Shown piece after piece: positions 1 through 5,410 of a DNA stretch of 5,723 nt. The stretch covers positions 1 to 5,723 of the forward strand of contig JAQBWJ010000183.1 of assembly GCA_027625215.1 (NCBI GenBank), in the 5' to 3' direction. This stretch comes from Candidatus Poribacteria bacterium. Lineage in GTDB: Bacteria > Poribacteria > WGA-4E > GCA-2687025. A program made the translations under genes and the position numbers. Within the stretch, counting starts at the first letter, position 1, and each line of letters opens with the position of its first letter. The notes under the pieces were generated by a model, which ran no database searches, was not told the DNA's origin, and saw only the letters and a list, made by a program, of their open reading frames with translations.

Positions 1-1193
1 TGCGCGATGACGCCTGCGTCAGGCATGTCGGACGGGTTTTCGATCTCGATCACGTCGCCGCGCGTCGTCGTCACTTGATAACGGACGTTCGGCGCGGTCG
101 TGATCAACGTTAGGTCGAACTCCCGTTCCAACCGCTCGCGGATGATCTCCATGTGCAGCAGTCCCAAAAACCCGCAGCGGAACCCGAAGCCAAGCGCGTC
201 GGACGTTTCCGGCTCAAACGTGAAGGAACTGTCGTTCAGGCGCAATCGGTCAAGGGCGTCTCGCAGCAGCGCATACTCGGAGGCGTCCGTCGGGTACAGC
301 CCGCAGAAGACGAGCGGTTGCAACTCCTGATAGCCGGGAAACGGATTCTTCGTCGGGTTGGCGGGATCGGTCAGCGTGTCGCCGATCTTCGTGTCGCGGA
401 TGTCCTTGATATTCCCGATGACATACCCGACGGAGCCCGCCTGCAACGATTCAACGGGCCGCATCGACGGGGTGAAGACGCCGAGATCGTCCGCCTCGTA
501 CACCTTGTTCGCCGCCATCAGCAGGATCGGCTGACCCTTCGTGATCGAGCCGTCGATGACGCGCGTATACATGACGATCCCGCGATAGGAGTCGTACGCC
601 GAGTCGAGCACCAACGCCTTCAACGGCGCGTTCGGATCGCCCTTCGGCGGCGGGATGCGATGCACAATCGCTTCGAGGATTTCGGGGACGCCCTTCCCCT
701 CCTTCGCGCTCGCCAGCAAGATTTCGTGCGGCAACACGCCCAACAGGTCGGAAATCTGCTCCGTGACGAGCTCCACCTGCGCGCCCGGCAAGTCGATCTT
801 GTTGATGACCGGGACGATTTCGAGGTCTTGCTCCAACGCGAGCAGCACGTTCGCCACCGTCTGCGCTTCGACGCCCTGCGCCGCGTCCACGACGAGGATC
901 GCCCCCTCGCACGCGGCAAGACTGCGCGACACTTCATAGGTGAAATCGACATGCCCCGGCGTGTCGATCAGGTTCAGTTCGTACAGTTCGCCGTTCTGCG
1001 CCTTGTAGTTCAGCCGCACGACGGTCGCCTTGATCGTGATGCCGCGCTCGCGCTCCAAGTCCATCGCGTCGAGCACCTGCTCGCGCATCTGCCGCTGCTG
1101 GAGCGTGCCCGTCATCTCGATCAAGCGGTCGGCGAGGGTCGATTTGCCGTGATCGATATGGGCGATGATCGAAAAGTTGCGTGTGTTCTTCAT
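1..1193 (-). CDS. lepA: Elongation factor 4 (LepA), translational GTPase, partial: C-terminus beyond left edge
   Basis: Ribosome-associated GTPase of the LepA/EF4 family. Family knowledge: it binds the ribosome like EF-G and acts in back-translocation or in initiation and assembly quality under stress. My translation gives 397 codons without a stop. G1 is AHIDHGKST (11-19), G2 contains RGIT (50-53), G3 is DTPGHVDF (77-84), G4 is NKID (131-134) and G5 is SAK (162-164). A beta-barrel domain II follows, then the LepA hallmark GFGFRCGFLGLLHMEI near 335-350. E. coli LepA is about 600 residues, so the last third, including the EF4-specific C-terminal domain, lies outside the window. The ATG at 1193 gives MKNTRNFS, matching the family start, and an in-frame TGA lies 21 bases upstream at 1215-1217. 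The Shine-Dalgarno is weak (GAGAG-like). It is downstream of the glycosyltransferase on the same strand, after a palindromic repeat. Nothing looks broken in the visible part. The identification is near certain. Confidence 0.97.
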   Translation of the reverse strand, partial: MKNTRNFSIIAHIDHGKSTLADRLIEMTGTLQQRQMREQVLDAMDLERERGITIKATVVRLNYKAQNGELYELNLIDTPGHVDFTYEVSRSLAACEGAILVVDAAQGVEAQTVANVLLALEQDLEIVPVINKIDLPGAQVELVTEQISDLLGVLPHEILLASAKEGKGVPEILEAIVHRIPPPKGDPNAPLKALVLDSAYDSYRGIVMYTRVIDGSITKGQPILLMAANKVYEADDLGVFTPSMRPVESLQAGSVGYVIGNIKDIRDTKIGDTLTDPANPTKNPFPGYQELQPLVFCGLYPTDASEYALLRDALDRLRLNDSSFTFEPETSDALGFGFRCGFLGLLHMEIIRERLEREFDLTLITTAPNVRYQVTTTRGDVIEIENPSDMPDAGVIA

Positions 1194-1213
1194 CCGCTCT
1201 CTGTCACCAACTT

Positions 1214-1317
1214 GTCATTCTGAACAAGCCCCGAAGGGGACGGCGCAACGCGGGGAAGAATCCCGGACGTTGCGGGTCGTAATCGGGATTCTTGGGCAAT
1301 CCGTGACTCAGAATGAC
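1214..1317. repeat. Palindromic interspersed-type repeat element with nested hairpins
   Basis: This element fills most of the gap between the glycosyltransferase stop and the lepA start. The outer arms GTCATTCTGA (1214-1223) and TCAGAATGAC (1308-1317) are a perfect 10-base inverted repeat. A second perfect 10-base pair, AAGAATCCCG (1256-1265) and CGGGATTCTT (1284-1293), lies inside. CGCAACG (1244-1250) and CGTTGCG (1268-1274) form a competing stem. CCCCGAAGGGG (1229-1239) is a small hairpin that in the minus-strand transcript presents a cUUCGg-type loop. The wording 'GTCATTCTGA ... AAGAATCCC ... GGGATTCTT ... TCAGAATGAC' resembles dispersed GTCATTCTGAG-type repeats that I recall from intergenic regions of several bacterial phyla. 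Only one copy is in this window, so its repetitive nature is recalled, not shown. There is no coding sequence, no transposase and no clear target duplication. It may act as an mRNA stabiliser or partial attenuator between the two genes. No T-run follows, so it is not a canonical terminator. Confidence 0.7.
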
Positions 1318-1330
1318 GAGGGGAGGTATT

Positions 1331-2533
1331 TTATGCCGTAGATTCCGTCATTCCATCCAACAGATCGCCGAGTTGCTTCGTCACGACGCCCCAATTGTGC
1401 TCCCGTTCGACGTAGGCGCGTCCCGCTTTCGTCAGCGTCTGGCGATAGTTCGAGTCCTCCAGCAGCCTGAAGACGTAGTGCGCGATCATACCCGGATGAT
1501 CGTCGCGGATGTAGTCTTCGCCGGGGACCGCCTTCAATCCCTGAGCCCCCGTCGGCGTCGTGATGACGGGAACGCCCATCGCCATCGCCTCAAGGTTCTT
1601 GTTCTGCAAACCGGAGCCGCACCGCATCGGCGACACGAACACATCCGCCACCTCAAAAAACGGGCGAACGTCCTCAACCGCGCCCGTGATGTACACGCCG
1701 TTTTTGCCGTGCAACTTCTGGAGCCGCTTCGGGGGGTTCGTCCCGACGACGATCAATCGCGCGTCGTCGCGTTCCTCCCGAATCTTCGGCAGCACCGATT
1801 CCGCTAAATAATACGCCGCGTCCGTGTTCGGAAAGTAGTCCATCGTTCCGGTGAACAGGATCGTCGGCGGATCGTCCTTCGGTTTGGCGTCGCCCGACGG
1901 CGTGAAATAGTCCAAATCGACCCCGTTTGTGACGACTTCGGCGTTCAGGTTCGGCGACGCCTTTTGCAGCGCGTCCCGATCAAAAGGCGACACGACCGTC
2001 ACCCGGTCGAACTTCGCGGCGATCTTCGTCTCGAACGTCCGCGTGCGCGACTCCTCCACGCCAATTAGCCACTTGTTCAGCGGGTTCGTCTCAAACGCGC
2101 GGCGGCGGTTGAGGTTCATCGCCATCGCGTCGCACAGGTCGAGCAGTTTTGGAACTCGCGCGTCCTGAACATACTGCGCCATGCGGAAAAACTCGACCTG
2201 CATCGCGTCCGGCTTTACCTCGTCCATCACTCGGCGGATCGTCGTCGCCATTTCATCGGAGTGCCACAGGCGGTTTTGCAGCGGGTCGCCGCCGAAGAAG
2301 CCGAGCGCCGCCTTCCGTTTCCCCGCATTCTTGTCGTAAGGAACGTGATGCACCGTCGCGCAGTACTCTTGCAGCGCCGAAACGCCGATCAGTTCTTCGG
2401 GACGCTCATAAAACGTGACAAGGTGGATGCGATAGCGGTCCGCCAGACCGCGCAGGAAATGGTACGTCCGTATCCGGTCGCCCCGATTGGGCGGATACGG
2501 GAAACGAAGGTTGAGAAAAAGGAGGTCTTTCAA
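1331..2533 (-). CDS. GT-B glycosyltransferase, exosortase/PEP-CTERM-associated sugar transferase type (Stp1-like)
   Basis: Cytoplasmic sugar transferase of 400 residues with a two-Rossmann GT-B layout. The N-terminal half opens with PYPPNRGDRIR (12-22), the acceptor-side glycine loop typical of sugar transferases in exosortase/EpsH loci (TIGR03087-like, from memory). The C-terminal GT4-like donor domain has NGVDLDYF (203-210), FTGTMDYFPN (227-236), VGTNPP (263-268), a TGAVEDVRPFF segment (283-293) and GSGLQNKNLEAMAMG (306-320). The second glutamate of the EX7E motif is Glu315, and the first position is Ser307. No signal peptide or membrane span is visible. The start is a TTG at 2533: it gives MKDLLFLN, the only in-frame start codon between the secA stop and this point, and AAGGGG lies 11 bases upstream. 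The 27-base gap after secA suggests cotranscription. Donor and acceptor sugars cannot be read from the sequence. The glycosyltransferase call is firm and the subfamily is likely. Confidence 0.9.
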   Translation of the reverse strand: MKDLLFLNLRFPYPPNRGDRIRTYHFLRGLADRYRIHLVTFYERPEELIGVSALQEYCATVHHVPYDKNAGKRKAALGFFGGDPLQNRLWHSDEMATTIRRVMDEVKPDAMQVEFFRMAQYVQDARVPKLLDLCDAMAMNLNRRRAFETNPLNKWLIGVEESRTRTFETKIAAKFDRVTVVSPFDRDALQKASPNLNAEVVTNGVDLDYFTPSGDAKPKDDPPTILFTGTMDYFPNTDAAYYLAESVLPKIREERDDARLIVVGTNPPKRLQKLHGKNGVYITGAVEDVRPFFEVADVFVSPMRCGSGLQNKNLEAMAMGVPVITTPTGAQGLKAVPGEDYIRDDHPGMIAHYVFRLLEDSNYRQTLTKAGRAYVEREHNWGVVTKQLGDLLDGMTESTA

Positions 2534-2544
2534 AGCCCGTGTCG

Positions 2545-2550
2545 CCCCTT
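2545..2550 (-). promoter_or_regulatory. Ribosome-binding site for the TTG-started glycosyltransferase
   Basis: AAGGGG on the minus strand lies 11 bases before the TTG at 2533, in the short gap after the secA TAA (2561-2563). The spacing is a little long. The rare start, long spacer and tight link to secA suggest that the gene is translated weakly or partly by ribosomes terminating on secA. This is an inference. Confidence 0.5.
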
Positions 2551-2560
2551 GCGTGCGCCC

Positions 2561-5134
2561 TTAGCCGAGACGACCGTGACACTGCTTGAACTTCTTGCCG
2601 CTGCCGCACGGACACGGTTCGTTGCGCCCGACCTTGCCGTACGGATTCTGCGCCGCCCTCGCCTGACTCCCCAATCGAGCCGCTGCCGACGACGCAGCCG
2701 CCTTCGTCGCGCCGCTCCGAGACTGCCCTTGCGGGTCCGACGTGTCGGGAGGAGGCGCGTCCTGCGGCTGGTTCAACACTTGGATGTGGACGCGGAAGAT
2801 GAACTGCGACACGTCCTCGTGGATGCGGTCGAGCATCTGTTGAAACAGTCCGAACGCCTCGCGCTGAAACTCGATGGCGGGGTCTTTGCCCGCATAGCCG
2901 CGAAAGCCGATGCCTTCTTGGATATAGTCGATATTGTGCAGGTGTTCCATCCAGTGATGGTCGATGCGGTCAAGGAGGACGAGCCGTTCCACCTCGCGCA
3001 TCATGTCGGAGCCGATCTGCTGTTCGCGCAGATCATACTGGCGATGAAATGCCTTGACGAGATTCTCGCGCAGTTCGTCCAGTTCGACGCGCTCCGCATC
3101 GGTTGGAATCTCGGCGACTTCGACCCCGCAGTTGCGCGTCACCCAGTTGCCGAGCTCTTCAAGGTCCCAATGCTCGCGCTCGCCCTGAGGCAGCAATTCG
3201 TCGATCTTGCCTTCAACCGCGTTCTCGACGAACTCCATCACGTCTTCGCGCAGGTTGTCGCCGTCGAGGATGCGGTTGCGGAGGTCGTAGACCATCTCGC
3301 GCTGCTTGCTGAGCGGCATGTCGTACTTGAGAATCTGTTTGCGACCCTCGAAGTGGTTCTGTTCGACCCGCTCCTGAGCCTTCTCGATGGCGCGCGTTAC
3401 CATCTTGTGTTCGATGGGAACGTCCTCTTCCATGCCGAGCCGATCCATCATGTTGATGACGCCGTCCGACATGAATTTCCGCATCAGTTCGTCTTCAAGC
3501 GACAGGTAGAACCGCGACAGTCCCGGGTCGCCCTGTCGTCCCGACCGCCCTCGCAACTGGTTGTCGATGCGCCGCGAGTCGTGCCTGTCCGTGCCGATGA
3601 CGACCAACCCGCCGAGTTCGCGCACGCCTTGTCCCAGTTTGATATCGACGCCGCGACCCGCCATGTTCGTCGCAATCGTGATGGCGTGTTTCTGTCCCGC
3701 ATGCAGAATGATCTCCCCTTCCTTCTCGTGCTCCTTCGCGTTCAGGACACGGTGGGGGATGCCTTCTGCCGTCAGCATTTTGTGATACGCGACCGACGAC
3801 TCGACGGACGCCGTGCCGAGAAGAACGGGGCGACCGACCTTGTAATGCCCCTTCACCTCCTCGACAACCGCCTTCATCTTGCCCTTCATGTTCCGGTAGA
3901 CGAAATCGGGTTTGTCGTCGCGGCAAATCGGTTCGTTCGTGGGGACGACGATCACATCCAACCCGTAGATTTGGTGGAACTCAGGCGCTTCGGTCGCCGC
4001 CGTTCCCGTCATGCCCGCGAGTTTCTCGTACAGGCGGAAATAGTTCTGGAAGGTGATCCGCGCGACCGTCTGGCTCTCGTGGACGATCTTGACGTTTTCC
4101 TTCGCTTCCAACGCCTGATGCAACCCGTCGCCGAACCGTCGTTCCGGCTGCATCCGCCCCGTGTTTTCGTCCACGATGATGACGCGGTCGTCTTGGACAA
4201 CGTAGTCCACGTCGTTGCGGTAGAGCGCGTGGGCGTTCAGCGATTGCGTCACGACGTGCAGCAGGTCGATGTTTTCCGGCGCGAACAGGTTTTCAACGGC
4301 AAACTCTCGTTCGAGCGTGTCGATCCCGTCGTCAATCAGCGACGCGGAACCTCGCTTCGACCGCTTCTCGTCCAGTTCGTAGTGCTTGCCTTCTTCAAAC
4401 CGTCGGATGATCCGATCCACCTTGACGTACTCGCCGCCGCCCGACCGTTGCTGAGAGATGATGTGAGGCGTCCGCGCCTCGTCGATGAGGATGCTGTCAA
4501 CCTCGTCCACGATGGCGTAGTGGAGCGCGCCCTGACAGCGGTGGGTGCGGTGTCGCGCGCTGCTGTTGTCGCGGAGATAGTCGAAGCCGAATTCGGAGTT
4601 CGTCCCGTACGTAACATCGCAAGCGTACGCCGCCTGTTTGCGATCAACGCGCGCGCCTTCGAGCGTCACGCCGACCGTCAGTCCCAACGCCTTGAAGATC
4701 GCGCCCATCCAATCCGCGTCGCGCTGGGCGAGGAACTCGTTCACCGTGACGACGTGAACGCCTTTGCCCGTCAACCCGTTCAGGTAGATCGGCAGCGTCG
4801 AGGTGAGGGTTTTTCCTTCCCCCGTCTTCATTTCGGCGATTTTTCCCGCATGGAGCGTCATCGCCCCCATCAACTGCACGTCGTACGGTCGCTCGCCGAT
4901 GACGCGGTGCGCCGTCTCGCGGACGACCGCGAACGCCTCGTACATCAGGTCGTCCACCGATTCGCCGTTTTCGAGCCGCTGCTTGAACCCCGCCGTTTTG
5001 CCGTACAGTTCCGCGTCGCCGAGTTTTTTCAGCGGTTCGCCGAGACGGTTGATATGATCGACCGCCGGGCGCATTTTCTTGATATCGCGGTCGTTCTTCG
5101 TCCCGACGATCTTGTTCATGATGAAATCGAACAT
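2561..5134 (-). CDS. secA: SecA, preprotein translocase ATPase subunit
   Basis: Motor ATPase that drives unfolded preproteins through SecYEG at the inner face of the cytoplasmic membrane. It is 857 residues, within the usual range (E. coli 901). NBD1 has Walker A MKTGEGKT (102-109), FGFDYLRDN (182-190) and Walker B DEVDSILIDEARTP (210-223). The preprotein cross-linking domain follows (about 224-370), then KLAGMTGTA (371-379). NBD2 has TNMAGRGVDIKLG (489-501) and the arginine-finger motif QLRGRSGRQGDPG (526-538). The helical scaffold/wing region includes WMEHL (728-732). An Ala/Ser/Pro linker (about 790-830) leads to the zinc-binding, SecB/ribosome-type tail GRNEPCPCGSGKKFKQCHG (836-854). The ATG at 5134 gives MFDFIMNKIVGTKNDR, a standard SecA start, with AAGGGA 8 bases upstream. 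Odd points: D-M-P-L-S (605-609) where DDV[ML]N is expected, Val496 for the usual Thr, and DENTGR for DEFTGR. The reading frame is intact, so I call it functional but divergent. Confidence 0.98.
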   Translation of the reverse strand: MFDFIMNKIVGTKNDRDIKKMRPAVDHINRLGEPLKKLGDAELYGKTAGFKQRLENGESVDDLMYEAFAVVRETAHRVIGERPYDVQLMGAMTLHAGKIAEMKTGEGKTLTSTLPIYLNGLTGKGVHVVTVNEFLAQRDADWMGAIFKALGLTVGVTLEGARVDRKQAAYACDVTYGTNSEFGFDYLRDNSSARHRTHRCQGALHYAIVDEVDSILIDEARTPHIISQQRSGGGEYVKVDRIIRRFEEGKHYELDEKRSKRGSASLIDDGIDTLEREFAVENLFAPENIDLLHVVTQSLNAHALYRNDVDYVVQDDRVIIVDENTGRMQPERRFGDGLHQALEAKENVKIVHESQTVARITFQNYFRLYEKLAGMTGTAATEAPEFHQIYGLDVIVVPTNEPICRDDKPDFVYRNMKGKMKAVVEEVKGHYKVGRPVLLGTASVESSVAYHKMLTAEGIPHRVLNAKEHEKEGEIILHAGQKHAITIATNMAGRGVDIKLGQGVRELGGLVVIGTDRHDSRRIDNQLRGRSGRQGDPGLSRFYLSLEDELMRKFMSDGVINMMDRLGMEEDVPIEHKMVTRAIEKAQERVEQNHFEGRKQILKYDMPLSKQREMVYDLRNRILDGDNLREDVMEFVENAVEGKIDELLPQGEREHWDLEELGNWVTRNCGVEVAEIPTDAERVELDELRENLVKAFHRQYDLREQQIGSDMMREVERLVLLDRIDHHWMEHLHNIDYIQEGIGFRGYAGKDPAIEFQREAFGLFQQMLDRIHEDVSQFIFRVHIQVLNQPQDAPPPDTSDPQGQSRSGATKAAASSAAARLGSQARAAQNPYGKVGRNEPCPCGSGKKFKQCHGRLG

Positions 5135-5139
5135 ACGGG

Positions 5140-5164
5140 TCGTCCCTTGTGTATCGTCCCTTGT
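5140..5164 (-). repeat. Direct repeat duplicating the Shine-Dalgarno region of secA
   Basis: The 11-mer ACAAGGGACGA (minus strand) occurs twice, at 5154-5164 and 5140-5150, separated by three bases, giving a 14-base period. Each copy contains AAGGGA, but only the copy nearer secA is at working distance from the start codon. It looks like a small tandem duplication. A standby ribosome site is possible but unproven. Confidence 0.6.
5143..5148 (-). promoter_or_regulatory. secA ribosome-binding site
   Basis: AAGGGA on the minus strand ends 8 bases before the secA ATG at 5134. The spacing is good and supports this start. An identical hexamer is found 14 bases further upstream (5157-5162) as part of a short direct repeat. 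Confidence 0.7.
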
Positions 5165-5287
5165 CCTTATGACAACGTGAATCCCCGGCGTCGGCGAGAG
5201 GCTGATTCCCCGAACCTCAAAAACGATGCGAGAGAGCCGCGCGATGACCGCCTTGCATGCCGAACGTTCGCGGTCGCCTGTAGTTAC

Positions 5288-5317
5288 GGTCTATGGTAGC
5301 GTCCTTCGCGTTGTCAA
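5288..5317 (-). promoter_or_regulatory. secA: Candidate sigma-70-type promoter for secA
   Basis: A perfect TTGACA -35 box lies at 5312-5317 on the minus strand. The -10 is poor: ATAGAC (5289-5294, 17-base spacer) or TAGACC (5288-5293, 18-base spacer), each matching only about half of TATAAT. If used, transcription would start near 5280 and leave a leader of about 145 bases before secA. It is the best promoter-like site I found by eye in this gap, but one perfect hexamer can occur by chance. Confidence 0.35.
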
Positions 5318-5359
5318 GCAAACCGCGACAATCGTTGTGACTGTCCCATTCATGGTGTC

Positions 5360-5385
5360 AAAATCGTCTCATGGCGGATTGAGAC
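5360..5385 (-). terminator. Weak intrinsic terminator-like hairpin after the transposase gene
   Basis: On the minus strand GTCTCA (5380-5385) pairs with TGAGAC (5366-5371) around an 8-base loop, and GATTTTG follows directly. The stem is only 6 base pairs and the T-run only four, so termination would be partial. It lies about 26 bases after the transposase stop and would reduce readthrough into secA. An alternative stem GGTGTC (5383-5388) with GACACC (5354-5359) overlaps it, and the two cannot form together. Confidence 0.4.
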
Positions 5386-5410
5386 ACCTATTGTCGGTAG
5401 CTCGTTGCGA

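Larger units (their letters stand above)
5135..5410. other. Gene-free region between the transposase end and secA (secA leader and IS flank)
   Basis: No convincing gene is seen in these 276 bases. Going toward secA, the region holds a hairpin with a T-run just after the transposase gene (5360-5385), an inverted-repeat-rich segment around 5339-5359 that may include the insertion-sequence end, the TTGACA box (5312-5317), a perfect 10-base palindrome CGAACGTTCG (5261-5270), a 13-codon open frame (5217-5258) without a ribosome-binding site, and the duplicated AAGGGA repeat (5140-5164). The exact border of the insertion sequence cannot be placed because its other end lies outside the window. Confidence 0.5.

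Noticed and set aside
153..1223. A 356-codon plus-strand open frame opposite lepA
   Set aside because: It is the same codon-aligned antisense effect. A single CTA leucine codon in lepA supplies the stop just before it. The minus-strand frame carries all five GTPase motifs.
1214..1317. Intrinsic terminator between the glycosyltransferase and lepA
   Set aside because: The stems are strong, but no T-run follows any of them in the minus-strand direction, so the element is annotated as a palindromic repeat instead.
5261..5270. CGAACGTTCG as a LexA/SOS operator
   Set aside because: The Gram-positive LexA box has the half-sites separated by four bases (CGAAC-N4-GTTCG). Here they are fused, and secA is not an expected SOS gene.
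2261..5299. A 1012-codon open frame on the plus strand opposite secA and the glycosyltransferase
   Set aside because: It is codon-aligned antisense to both genes. Plus-strand stops would need TTA, CTA or TCA codons in the real genes, and these are avoided here, so the frame stays open for compositional reasons. Its product is Arg/Val/Asp-rich with no recognisable domain, while the minus-strand proteins have full family motifs.
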